Origin: Caulobacter sp. RHG1
GTDB lineage: Bacteria; Pseudomonadota; Alphaproteobacteria; Caulobacterales; Caulobacteraceae
Reading direction: 5' to 3'
Assembly (NCBI RefSeq): GCF_013181195.1
Contig: NZ_SMZP01000010.1
Coordinates: 1-64,000 of the forward strand
DNA length: 64,000 nt
Each line of letters begins with the position of its first letter. Position 1 is the first letter of the stretch. Position numbers and translations under genes: made by a program. The notes beneath the pieces were generated by a model. It was not told the origin of the DNA and did not search any database. It worked only from the letters and a program-made list of their open reading frames with translations. This document shows positions 1 through 8,427 of this stretch, piece after piece.

Positions 1-345
1 GGGACCGCCCGGGGCGCCGCCAGTCTGGCCGGCGCCACGGTCGGGGCGGCCCAGAGTGGCGGGGCGGCGGGCGTGGCCAAGGCCGCCGGCGGCGCGGCTG
101 TCAGCCCCCTGCGCCGCATGGCCCAATCCCTGGGTCAACGGTTCGAGTCCGCACGCCAGCAACACACTTCGTCGGGCGCGCCGCAGCCAAGCCCCGAGGC
201 CCCGCCGCCGGCGCAAGGCCAACCGGCCTGGGCCCAGCGCCTGCAGCAGCGCCAGGCCATCGCCCACGGCGCGACCAGCCTTGGCCATGCCGCCGCGTCC
301 GGCCAAGCCGGCGGCGGCGCCTCGGTCGATCTTTCGGAGGAGTAA
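1..345 (+). CDS. trbL: TrbL, conjugal transfer inner-membrane protein (C-terminal part only)
   Basis: The frame is open from the first base and ends at 345, so only the C-terminal tail is present. The tail is Ala/Gly/Gln/Pro-rich and low in complexity, as the cytoplasmic tails of TrbL/VirB6-family proteins often are. It stops 3 bases before trbF, which is the usual trbL-trbF-trbG-trbI order of P-type transfer operons. The membrane-spanning part lies outside the window. The call rests mainly on gene order. Confidence 0.7.
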   Translation, partial: GTARGAASLAGATVGAAQSGGAAGVAKAAGGAAVSPLRRMAQSLGQRFESARQQHTSSGAPQPSPEAPPPAQGQPAWAQRLQQRQAIAHGATSLGHAAASGQAGGGASVDLSEE

Positions 346-348
346 GCG

Positions 349-1032
349 ATGTTTCGACGGCCGGAGATCCGCTACGGGACCACGCCCGAGCCCGACACAC
401 CTTACCGCCGGGCGCGGCAGGCCTGGGACGACCGCGAAGGGCGCCTAGCCGTGACCGGCCGGCGCGCCTGGGCGGTGGCGCTGGTGCAGGGCGGGGTGAT
501 CGCGGTCCTGGCGGGCGCGCTGGTGTGGCAGGGCGCCAGGGGCCAGGTCGTGCCCTGGGTCGTGGAGGTCGACCGGTTCGGCGAGGCGCGCACGGTGGGT
601 CCCGCGACGGCCGATTTCAAGCCCAGCGACTTCATGATCGCCGCCCGGCTCGAGCGCTTCATCGAGGAGGTTCGGTCGGTGTCGTCTGATCCGGTGGTGG
701 TCACCGACAACTGGCTGTCGGCCTACCGCTTCACCACCGACAAAGGCGCGGCGGCCCTGACCGCATACGGCAAGACCAACGACCCGCGCGAGCGCGTGGG
801 CAAGGAGCAGGTGTCGGTCGACGTCACCAACGTCCTGCGCGCCTCGCCGACCAGCTTCCGCATCGCCTGGACCGAGCGCCACTACCAGGACGGGGCGCTG
901 GCTTCGACCGAGCGCTGGTCGGCGATCCTCACCCTGGTCGACCGGCCGACCAAAAACGTCGACCGACTAAAGGCCAACCCCCTCCACCTCTATGTCGACG
1001 CGATCGACTGGTCCAAGGAGATGACCCCATGA
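349..1032 (+). CDS. trbF: TrbF, conjugal transfer protein (VirB8-like)
   Basis: The 227-residue product has a short cytoplasmic N-terminus and one membrane segment at about residues 38-60. A periplasmic VirB8-like domain follows, containing VPWVVEVDRFGEA and the late motif NPLHLYVDAIDWSKE, both typical of TrbF. In the family it is an assembly factor of the mating-pair type IV secretion channel. It sits between trbL and trbG and overlaps trbG by 4 bases, so the genes are probably translationally coupled. Confidence 0.93.
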   Translation: MFRRPEIRYGTTPEPDTPYRRARQAWDDREGRLAVTGRRAWAVALVQGGVIAVLAGALVWQGARGQVVPWVVEVDRFGEARTVGPATADFKPSDFMIAARLERFIEEVRSVSSDPVVVTDNWLSAYRFTTDKGAAALTAYGKTNDPRERVGKEQVSVDVTNVLRASPTSFRIAWTERHYQDGALASTERWSAILTLVDRPTKNVDRLKANPLHLYVDAIDWSKEMTP

Positions 1033-1892
1033 CCGCCGCCGTCCGGGGGGCCGCGGTCGCCGCGGTCCTGTCGCTCATCACCGCCAGCAGCGCTGCGGCG
1101 GCCCCGTCATCCGGGCCGCCCACGCCGGTCGCCAAAGCCAACGCCGCCGCCCGCGTCCAGCCCCGGCTCGACAGCTTCCTGGGCGCGATGCAGCGCTTCG
1201 CCTGGAGCGAGGGCGGCCTCTACCAGATCTACACCGCGCCGGGCCGGGTCACCGACATCGTGCTCGAGCCCGGTGAGCAGTTGGCGGGGCCGGGTCCGAT
1301 CGCCGCCGGCGACACCGCCCGCTGGGTGATCGGCGACACCGAGAGCGGCCAGGGGCAAGCCCGGCGCGTGCATGTCCTGGTCAAACCGACCCAGGCGGGC
1401 CTCGCCACCAACCTCGTCATCAACACCGACCGCCGGACCTATTATCTCGAGCTGCGGTCCGGGGCGGCCACCTACATGGCCTCGGTCGCCTGGACCTATC
1501 CCAGGGACGCATTGATCGCCCTGGCCAAGCCCATCGGCCAGGCCACGCCACAACCACCGACACCACCAACCCCGCCGACGCCGCCTGCCGCCGATCTGGC
1601 CCGCCTCAACTTCGATTACCGGATCTCCGGCGACAAGGTCGGCTGGCGTCCGCAGCAGGTGTTCGACGACGGCGCCAAGGTCCACCTGGTGTTCCCCGCC
1701 CAGATCGGCGCCGGAGAACTGCCGCCGCTCTTCCTGCTCGACGCCGCCGGCAAGGCCGGCCTCGTCGACTACCGCATCAAGGGTCGCCAGATCATTGTCG
1801 ACCGCCTATTCGACCGGGCCGAGCTTCGGCTCGGCGACAAGCGCTCGGCGCGGCGGGTGCGGATCGAGCGGGTCGGGAGCCCCGCGCCATGA
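1029..1892 (+). CDS. trbG: TrbG, conjugal transfer protein (VirB9/CagX-like)
   Basis: The 287-residue product has a Sec-type signal peptide ending near AAAAP. A Pro/Thr-rich linker (about residues 175-188) separates the N-terminal half from the conserved C-terminal beta domain (LNFDYRISGDKVGWRPQQVFDDG...KVHLVF). That arrangement is typical of VirB9/TrbG proteins, which form the outer-membrane-side layer of the type IV secretion core. The gene overlaps trbF and trbI by 4 bases each. Confidence 0.93.
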   Translation: MTAAVRGAAVAAVLSLITASSAAAAPSSGPPTPVAKANAAARVQPRLDSFLGAMQRFAWSEGGLYQIYTAPGRVTDIVLEPGEQLAGPGPIAAGDTARWVIGDTESGQGQARRVHVLVKPTQAGLATNLVINTDRRTYYLELRSGAATYMASVAWTYPRDALIALAKPIGQATPQPPTPPTPPTPPAADLARLNFDYRISGDKVGWRPQQVFDDGAKVHLVFPAQIGAGELPPLFLLDAAGKAGLVDYRIKGRQIIVDRLFDRAELRLGDKRSARRVRIERVGSPAP

Positions 1893-3043
1893 GCGGGCCC
1901 GACCCGACCGAAGCTGCGGCCAAGGCGGCCGTGCGCCTGCGCGCCGCCCCGCCCAGGGTCGCGCGCTTGTCGCGGGTGGCGGTCGCCGGCCTCGCCGGGC
2001 TCGGCGCGGCCGGGATCGGCGCGGCCTTGGCGCTGGCGCTGCAGCCCCGTGCGCCGAAGCCGGTGGTCATCAAGGCCGACGAGACCGACGGGCGTGCGCC
2101 CCAAGCCGTGATCACCGGTCCCAGGACCTATGCCGACGTGCCCAAGCTCGGCCCGCCGCTGCCCGGCGATCTTGGCCGCCCGATCCTGTCGGCGCAGCAG
2201 CGCGGCGAGGTGATCGCGCCGCCGCCGATCGGCCAGGCCCCCGCTGATCCAACGGCCGACGCAAGCCGCCAAGCCCTGGTCGCCGCGCGCACAAGCGCCG
2301 TCTTCAGCCGCACCAGCCCAGCCGCGACGCCGGCCATGACTCAGCCTGCCCCCATGCCGCCGCCGGCTATCCCAGCCCCGGCGTCGATACCGCCCCTCAT
2401 CCAGCCCGCGACCACCGATGCGCGCCGGGCCTTCCTGGACGCCCGAAACGCGGCGCCGACCACCAGCGCCTTTCGACCGCAGCCGCCAGCCGGGCGACGC
2501 GTGCTGCTGGCCCAGACGATCATCCCCGCCGCCCTGCTGACCGCCGTGAGCTCGGACCTTCCCGGCGCCGTCTCGGCGCAGGTGACGCGCAACGTCTATG
2601 ACAGCCTGACCGGGCGGGCCGTGCTGATCCCGCAGGGCGCCAAACTGATCGGGAGCTATGACAGCCAGGTCGCGTTCGGCCAGAAGCGGGTGCTTCTGGC
2701 CTGGGACCGGGTGATCTTCCCCGACGGCCGGTCGCTGCAGCTCGACCGCCTGATCGGGGCCGACGCCACCGGCCGCTCGGGCCTCGTCGACAAGACCAAC
2801 GCCCATTGGGGCGCCATGGGCAAGGCCGCGCTGCTCTCCAGCGTGTTGGGCGTGGGCGCGGCGCTGGGCCCCGAAGACGACAGCGACATCGCCCGGGCCT
2901 TGCGCCAGGGCGTACAGGACACCGTCAACCAGACCGGCCAGCAGGTGGTGCGCAAACAGCTCGACGTCCAGCCGACCCTGACCCTGCGCGCCGGCCTGCC
3001 GCTCACGATCCTGGTGACCCGCGACATCGTCTTCGACGATTAG
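1889..3043 (+). CDS. trbI: TrbI, conjugal transfer protein (VirB10-like)
   Basis: The 384-residue product has a cytoplasmic N-terminus, one membrane helix at about residues 28-50 and a Pro-rich periplasmic linker. The C-terminal VirB10 beta-barrel domain carries ARNVYDS-like, IPQGAKLIGSYDS and LDRLIGADATGRSGLVD segments and ends in LTILVTRDIVF. TrbI spans the envelope and links inner- and outer-membrane parts of the mating channel. It is the last gene of the trb operon and overlaps the convergent LysR gene by 4 bases at the stop codons. Confidence 0.95.
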   Translation: MSGPDPTEAAAKAAVRLRAAPPRVARLSRVAVAGLAGLGAAGIGAALALALQPRAPKPVVIKADETDGRAPQAVITGPRTYADVPKLGPPLPGDLGRPILSAQQRGEVIAPPPIGQAPADPTADASRQALVAARTSAVFSRTSPAATPAMTQPAPMPPPAIPAPASIPPLIQPATTDARRAFLDARNAAPTTSAFRPQPPAGRRVLLAQTIIPAALLTAVSSDLPGAVSAQVTRNVYDSLTGRAVLIPQGAKLIGSYDSQVAFGQKRVLLAWDRVIFPDGRSLQLDRLIGADATGRSGLVDKTNAHWGAMGKAALLSSVLGVGAALGPEDDSDIARALRQGVQDTVNQTGQQVVRKQLDVQPTLTLRAGLPLTILVTRDIVFDD

Positions 3044-3945
3044 GCCACGCCGGGAAGTAGGGCCAGGAGCTGGCGCACGACCGGCTTCTCCGGCCGCCGG
3101 CCCAACACCGCATCAAAGCCCAGGAAGCTCCGGGCCAGCGGCCGGTAGACCACGCCGGTGGCGCGGCAGGCGTCCCCCTCGCCGACGAGGCCAAGACCTT
3201 GGCCCAGCGCCACCAACCGCGCCAAGCTGGCCGGCGCGCCCGCCCGGCCAAGCATCGCCGCCGATCCCAGACGCCGCGCGGCGAGGTCTCGAACAAGGCC
3301 GGCGATCGGCTCGACGACCAGAAGCCGACGCCCGGCCAGGTCGGACCAGCAGAGGGACGTGGCCTCGGTCATCGGATCGCCGATCGGCACGGCGATCACC
3401 AGGCGCTCGCGCCAGGCCGGCGTCGACACCAGGCCGGCGGGCGGGGTCAGTAGAAAGGCGAGATCGAGCCGCCCCTGACCCAGCGCAGCCGCCAGAACCT
3501 CGGCGCCGCCCTCGACCAGGTCGAGCGCCAAGTCCGGTTCGACCGCCACCAACTGGCGAAGGAGATCCTGGAGGACGCCGCCCCCGAGGCCAGCCAGTAT
3601 GCCGACGCGCAAGGTCGCGTGGTCGGCGCGTGCGGCCTCGGTCGCGCGATCGACGGCCAGGTCCAGTTCGCCGACGGCGCCCTGGGCGCCCCGCACGAAA
3701 TCCTCGCCGGCCGACGTCAGGCGCACGCCCTGGGGTCCGCGTTCGAAGATTGGCGCCCCGAGACGACCTTCCAATTCCTGGATGCGGCGCGACACGGCCG
3801 ACTGCTGGACACCCAGCCGTCGCGCCGCCCGCCGAAATCCGCCCTGCTCGGCTGCCGCCAGCACATAGCGCAGGTGGTGCAGGCCAAGCCCGGCCCGGGC
3901 GCTGGCCTCACCCTGGTCGATGGCGGCAAGATCCGGCGCGGGCAT
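3040..3945 (-). CDS. LysR-family transcriptional regulator
   Basis: The product from the chosen start is 301 residues, normal for the family. An N-terminal winged helix-turn-helix (LRYVLAAAEQGGFRRAARRLGVQQSAVSRRIQELEG, about residues 25-60) is followed by a periplasmic-binding-type effector domain. LysR genes are commonly found beside trbI in related alphaproteobacterial elements, so a role in controlling transfer is plausible but inferred. Upstream in-frame starts exist at 4062 and about 3990. The chosen ATG gives the standard N-terminal length and leaves a palindrome at 4028-4048 in the promoter region. Confidence 0.85.
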   Translation of the reverse strand: MPAPDLAAIDQGEASARAGLGLHHLRYVLAAAEQGGFRRAARRLGVQQSAVSRRIQELEGRLGAPIFERGPQGVRLTSAGEDFVRGAQGAVGELDLAVDRATEAARADHATLRVGILAGLGGGVLQDLLRQLVAVEPDLALDLVEGGAEVLAAALGQGRLDLAFLLTPPAGLVSTPAWRERLVIAVPIGDPMTEATSLCWSDLAGRRLLVVEPIAGLVRDLAARRLGSAAMLGRAGAPASLARLVALGQGLGLVGEGDACRATGVVYRPLARSFLGFDAVLGRRPEKPVVRQLLALLPGVA

Positions 3946-4027
3946 CGACACGCAGAGCTCGGGCTGGCGGCCGAACTGGCCGCAAGCCATGCAAGCGCGC
4001 CAACCTGCGCACCGCCACCCTATAGAA

Positions 4028-4048
4028 CGAATATAGACAGAATATTCG
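4028..4048. promoter_or_regulatory. LysR-type operator candidate upstream of the LysR gene
   Basis: This is a perfect 7-base inverted repeat, CGAATAT, then 7 bases, then ATATTCG. It fits the T-N11-A interrupted palindrome that LysR-type regulators bind. It lies 83 bases upstream of the chosen LysR start and between that gene and the divergent gene at 4131, where autoregulatory sites usually sit. Binding is inferred from symmetry and position only. Confidence 0.5.
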
Positions 4049-4130
4049 CCCGCCCGATGCAACGAACAGTGGCGCCAACCCAGCCCGACGCCCTAGACTC
4101 CCAGCCTTATCGCCAAACGACCACGGCCCC

Positions 4131-5045
4131 ATGAAGACCTCGCTCGACCACCTGCCCGCCGCCAAACGTAAGGAACTGGACTTCGTCGTCCAGACCCTCC
4201 GCGACGGCTTCGCGCAGGCCGTCAGCCGACGAACAATGCCGCGGTTCCGGACCGGCAAAATCCTCAAGATCATCCTCTTCGGAAGCTATGCGCGCGGCGA
4301 CTGGGTCGAGGATCCCAAGGGCCGATACTTCTCGGACTACGACATCCTGGTCGTGGTCAACCACGACGACCTGACGGACCTGGAGAAGTTCTGGGGCGCA
4401 CCGGACGAAATCCTTTTGAGGGAGCTGGCCTCCGGCGAGCGCCTGCGCACTCAGCCCAACTTCATCATCCACAGTCTCGACGATGTGAACCAGCAACTCC
4501 GCCTCGGCCGCTACTTCTTTACGGACATCCTGAGAGACGGGATCACGCTTTTCGAGGAAGACGGTTTGCCGTTCGTTAGACCTGAGGCTCTATCGCGGCA
4601 GGACGCCTATCGCGAAACTAAGAGCTATTTCGAAAAGTGGTCTGTGCGTTCGGAAAACTCTCGTCTTCTAGCCCAAGATGCCCAAGCCAGAGAGATGCCA
4701 AACGATGCGGCTTTCCTTCTGCATCAGGCAGCCGAGCGAGCCTACCATGGCCTGATACTGACGCTCACCCTATACAGCGCTAAGACACATCGGCTGAACC
4801 TTCTGCGTGATCGAGCAGAGGCGATGGATCAGCGGCTAGTTGGCATTTGGCCCGGTTCGAATAAGTTCGAGCGCCAAGGCTTCGATTTGATCCGCCGAGC
4901 ATATGTTGAAGCGCGCTATTCCGACTTCTACGAGGTTTCGGCCGAGCATCTTGCCTGGATGAACGATCGAATCATGAAGCTGCAGGACGTCGTCCAAACG
5001 GTTGCCGCCGAACGGATCGAAGCACTCCGTGACGCCGCAACGTAA
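4131..5045 (+). CDS. Nucleotidyltransferase-HEPN fusion protein
   Basis: The 304-residue product has an N-terminal minimal nucleotidyltransferase fold with GSYARGDW at residues 51-58 and the metal-binding SDYDILVVV (Asp69, Asp71). A C-terminal HEPN domain starts near residue 190 (AAFLLHQAAERAYHGLIL, then IRRAYVEARYSDFY). Separate MNT and HEPN proteins form toxin-antitoxin pairs in which the MNT member AMPylates the HEPN RNase; here both are in one chain. The gene stands 162 bases upstream of the phosphorothioation operon in the same orientation. Base composition drops toward its 3' end. Its function is not proven by sequence. Confidence 0.75.
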   Translation: MKTSLDHLPAAKRKELDFVVQTLRDGFAQAVSRRTMPRFRTGKILKIILFGSYARGDWVEDPKGRYFSDYDILVVVNHDDLTDLEKFWGAPDEILLRELASGERLRTQPNFIIHSLDDVNQQLRLGRYFFTDILRDGITLFEEDGLPFVRPEALSRQDAYRETKSYFEKWSVRSENSRLLAQDAQAREMPNDAAFLLHQAAERAYHGLILTLTLYSAKTHRLNLLRDRAEAMDQRLVGIWPGSNKFERQGFDLIRRAYVEARYSDFYEVSAEHLAWMNDRIMKLQDVVQTVAAERIEALRDAAT

Positions 5046-5207
5046 CCTAGGTGGCGCGGAATGACTGGAGCCATGCCTACACCACCCAACGCAGGCACCA
5101 GAACTCAAGCTGCGCTCGATCCTGCCCGGTTTCGCCTTGCAAGGTGAAGCTATGTAACGATAGTGCAGGGCAACGCTTAGTTGTGGTAAGGGGATGGGGG
5201 AGGCGAT

Positions 5208-5801
5208 TTGACGAGTGCCCAAGTGGTTCGAGAGGCATTGGCGCGCCATCGCGATCAAGACTCAATCGCACTCAACATCCAGTTTCCAATAAACTGGCAG
5301 TTAGATGCCGATCTATGTGGCGTAATTCAGGGTGATCTAGATCGTATCGGCCCTTGGGAAAGCTACAAGGCGACGCCGACCCTGACGAACCACATTCCTG
5401 CGGTGTCGGGTTTGTACATGTTTGTATTTCGCTCACATTTCAAACTCTCGCTGGCGGCCGAAACAGCTCATACGCCACTTTGGGTGATGTACGTTGGCCG
5501 GGCCGGGGATGGGTCTAGCAAGCAAACGCTTAGAGACCGCTACCGAAATGACTACGCCAAGCATGTCGGGGGCGATCCGGAACAACTTTGGGATGACGCG
5601 CCGAAGTTGAACCGCGCAGCAGCGCTGAAGAAGTATCTCTCCCTTTGGCCGCTTGAATACTGGTTCCTGCCAGTCGAAGACCGCACGGCCATTCCCGATC
5701 TTGAAAAACGGCTCATCAGGCTCTTCGCCCCGCCACTCAACAAGATCGGGCGCCTACGAGTCCGCACAAGAGAAATGCCAGCCTTCAAGGTGCCACAATG
5801 A
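5208..5801 (+). CDS. GIY-YIG nuclease-domain protein
   Basis: The 197-residue product carries the GIY-YIG signature as GLY (68-70) and YVG (95-97), arginines in LRDRYRNDY (109-116), a metal-binding glutamate in DLEKRLI (Glu166) and the late Asn178 of PPLNK. All catalytic positions of the nuclease fold therefore look present. Translation probably begins at a TTG preceded by the strong ribosome site GGGGGAGG at 5196-5203. The stop overlaps the ATG of the DGQHR gene by 4 bases, so the two are probably made together. It opens the operon that continues into sspA-sspD and may be its cutting partner (inference). Confidence 0.82.
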   Translation: MTSAQVVREALARHRDQDSIALNIQFPINWQLDADLCGVIQGDLDRIGPWESYKATPTLTNHIPAVSGLYMFVFRSHFKLSLAAETAHTPLWVMYVGRAGDGSSKQTLRDRYRNDYAKHVGGDPEQLWDDAPKLNRAAALKKYLSLWPLEYWFLPVEDRTAIPDLEKRLIRLFAPPLNKIGRLRVRTREMPAFKVPQ

Positions 5802-7153
5802 CAAACAAGACCTTCATACCAGCATTTAAGGCTAGCGTTGGGGACTGGGAGTATTACATTTGCATTATGAAATATGCAGAGGTTGCCCGCCAAGTCGATT
5901 TTGCCTACGAGCTGGGAGGCAATTCAGATCTAAATACAATGATTCAGCGCGGCCTTGGCGATAGAACAGAGGCAATCAAGAAATATCTTCTGAATTCCGA
6001 GCATCGTTTTCTCGGCGCCCTGATCGTAGCGGCGTGGGGCGGGGCGCCATCGTACCTTGAAGTGTCGATGGAGGATTCCGACGGTGTACTTTCTGGAATT
6101 GATCGACAGTTCGGCGTCCTGACTTTTGACGGAACCCAGCAGTATTTTGCGCTCGACGGTCAGCACCGACTGAAGGCGATCAAAGAGTCTATTAAAGTAA
6201 ATCCAGAACTTGGGCGCGAAGATATTTGCGTAATCATGGTCTCTCACTTCGACTCTGCAGAAGGGAAGATCCGCACCCGACGCCTATTCACTAACATCAA
6301 TAGAAATGCCAAAGCGACGTCAAATGCAGAGAATATCGTGCTTGACGAAGACGATGGTGCCGCGATTCTGACCCGACGGCTCCTCACGGAGCACCCGTTC
6401 CTTTCACGGAAGGGCGTCGTGAAGGTATTCACCAGCGTTGGCGATGAAGGCGTTCTGAAGCTCGCAGCCGGGAACGTCCCTCAAGGCGACAAGCTGGCCT
6501 TCACCACAATTGCCAACCTCTACGACATTGTGCGCACGCTGAGCTTTGACCTTGACCCCTCAATGAAGAAGCCTCAGGCCCGCCCGTCTGATGAGGTTCT
6601 TGAGGCCTCCTACAGCGTTATCGCCTCTCGACTCGACGACATCATTAAGGCCGCGGGCGATGTGCGCACGCCACTCGATGCAGAGACGAGCGCCAAGGAT
6701 CTCCGCGCCCCCAAGGGCAAAGAGGCTACCGGATCTCCATTTATGCGGCCGGTAGTGCAGAAGGCCGTCGCGCGGGTCGTGTCGGAGATTGCCTCCCAAG
6801 GCGCCCTTGCATGGCCCGAAATAATGAAGCGCTTGGCGGGCCTGAAATGGCGCATTGGTGAAGGCCCCTGGCTCTCAGTCTTCAATGCAACCAACGGCAA
6901 GATGATTTCTGCGAAGGAGAACGCAGAGCTCCTGCGCGACCTCCTGTATGTCCACCTGGCCGCGCCGAGCAAACAGGCCATCGTCCGGGCGCGCAAGCAG
7001 TATAAGGAGCTGAAGGGCTCGGCCTATTCAGTGAGCGAGGAAGAGCTCTTGAAATCGCTGACCCCGCACACTGAGGGAAAGATCGAGGTCGCCTCGCTCG
7101 TGCCCGAAGCCGCGCCTGCCGGCGCAAGCGATGAAAGTGAGGGCGAAGCCTAG
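5798..7153 (+). CDS. DGQHR-domain protein (DndB-like)
   Basis: The 451-residue product has the family signature DGQHR at residues 120-124, followed by a second conserved block RRLFTNINRNAK at about 161-172. Both are typical of the DndB/DGQHR family. DndB is a transcriptional regulator in Dnd phosphorothioation systems. The related DGQQR motif of the SspE restriction protein senses sulfur-modified DNA by an NTPase activity. This protein is longer than DndB (about 360 residues) and has an acidic, Pro/Ala-rich tail. It is coupled to the upstream GIY-YIG gene. It could be a modification sensor guiding that nuclease or a regulator; the sequence does not decide. Confidence 0.8.
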   Translation: MTNKTFIPAFKASVGDWEYYICIMKYAEVARQVDFAYELGGNSDLNTMIQRGLGDRTEAIKKYLLNSEHRFLGALIVAAWGGAPSYLEVSMEDSDGVLSGIDRQFGVLTFDGTQQYFALDGQHRLKAIKESIKVNPELGREDICVIMVSHFDSAEGKIRTRRLFTNINRNAKATSNAENIVLDEDDGAAILTRRLLTEHPFLSRKGVVKVFTSVGDEGVLKLAAGNVPQGDKLAFTTIANLYDIVRTLSFDLDPSMKKPQARPSDEVLEASYSVIASRLDDIIKAAGDVRTPLDAETSAKDLRAPKGKEATGSPFMRPVVQKAVARVVSEIASQGALAWPEIMKRLAGLKWRIGEGPWLSVFNATNGKMISAKENAELLRDLLYVHLAAPSKQAIVRARKQYKELKGSAYSVSEEELLKSLTPHTEGKIEVASLVPEAAPAGASDESEGEA

Positions 7154-7245
7154 GCCGTCACGTTCATTGACTGACCTGATGGCATTGGCCGGCCGGCGCG
7201 TTCGACCTAGATATGGGTTTTCCGCGTCGGCCGGGGTTTCGTCGA

Positions 7246-8418
7246 ATGAGTTCCACCGGAATTTTCCTGGATGCGCATGCCACAACGCCGATCGCCAAGG
7301 AGGCGCTAAGCGCTCTAGTTACGCAGCTGGGCCAGCCAGGCAATCCACACTCCCCCCACGCCGCCGGCGCCGTGGCCCACGAGGCTATCGAAACGGCGCG
7401 TAAGGCCGTGGCTGAGTTGATTGGGGCTGCGCCAGGCGAGATCGTCTTCACCTCCGGCGCCACTGAGGCGAACAACATCGCGATTATCGGTCTTGCCAGA
7501 GCTTCACGCCACAAGAGCTCCCGCCGAACTATCGTCACCAGCGCAATAGAGCACCCCTCCGTCCTGGAAGCCTCTGAGGCGCTGACGAAGGAGGGCTTCA
7601 CGCACCTCATCGCTCCAGTCGGTGAAGATGGACGCCTGGACTTGGACGCGTTCGGGAACATGGTCGGCGACGACGTTCTGCTGGTCAGTGTCATGGCCGC
7701 CAACAATGTCAGCGGCATTATCCAACCCGTGCAGGAGGTGGCCGCAATCGCGCGAGCTGCCGGCGCTATGATCCACTGCGACGCCGCCCAAGCTGGCGGT
7801 CGGCTCGCTCTCGATGTGTTCGATCTCGACGTCGACCTCTTGAGCCTCTCGGCTCACAAGATGTATGGGCCGCCAGGCGTAGGCGCGCTCTATGTTTCGG
7901 CTGCGATCCCCACCCGCCCCGATCCCATCGTTTTCGGCGGAGGTCAGGAGCAAGGACTTCGATCTGGAACTGCACCGGCGGGCCTGATAGCCGCCTTCGG
8001 CGTGGCCGCGCGACTCGCGCTCGCTCAGCGCGAAGAGGACGCACTTCGTCTTGCCACCCTCACAAATCGCTTCACCGCGGGTTTGGAAGCCCTGCAGGTC
8101 CGCTATCGGCGGATCGGGACCGACGACCGACGATTGCCTGGAAGTTTGAATATTGCCTTCGACAACTGCGACGCTCAGGAACTAACCGAGCGGCTTTCAA
8201 CGATTGTAGCCATATCCACTGGCTCAGCATGCTCATCAGGCCAAATATCCACATCCCCAGTTCTCGATGCTATGAGACTACCTCAGTCACTCAAGCGATC
8301 ATCAGTACGAATTTGCTTCAACAGATATTCTACAGAAGCCGACGCTGACAATTCAGCGCTCGCCCTATCGAGGGCGCTTCGCGAGATCGAGGTTGCAACT
8401 GGGAGCATCGCCCAGTAG
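7246..8418 (+). CDS. sspA: Cysteine desulfurase of the phosphorothioation system (SspA/DndA-like)
   Basis: The product from the ATG at 7246 is 390 residues. It is a class-V PLP-dependent aminotransferase fold of the NifS/IscS type: FLDAHATTP at the N-terminus, FTSGATEANN (68-77), the PLP lysine in LSAHKMYGPPGVGAL (Lys205) and the catalytic cysteine in STGSACSSGQ (Cys329). It would take sulfur from L-cysteine and pass it to the SspD-like enzyme. An in-frame ATG at 7213 would add 11 residues; 7246 was chosen because family members begin just before the FLDAHATTP block. The following DUF4007, ATPase and PAPS-reductase genes identify it as Ssp rather than housekeeping. Confidence 0.88.
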   Translation: MSSTGIFLDAHATTPIAKEALSALVTQLGQPGNPHSPHAAGAVAHEAIETARKAVAELIGAAPGEIVFTSGATEANNIAIIGLARASRHKSSRRTIVTSAIEHPSVLEASEALTKEGFTHLIAPVGEDGRLDLDAFGNMVGDDVLLVSVMAANNVSGIIQPVQEVAAIARAAGAMIHCDAAQAGGRLALDVFDLDVDLLSLSAHKMYGPPGVGALYVSAAIPTRPDPIVFGGGQEQGLRSGTAPAGLIAAFGVAARLALAQREEDALRLATLTNRFTAGLEALQVRYRRIGTDDRRLPGSLNIAFDNCDAQELTERLSTIVAISTGSACSSGQISTSPVLDAMRLPQSLKRSSVRICFNRYSTEADADNSALALSRALREIEVATGSIAQ

Positions 8419-8427
8419 CATTCCCGT

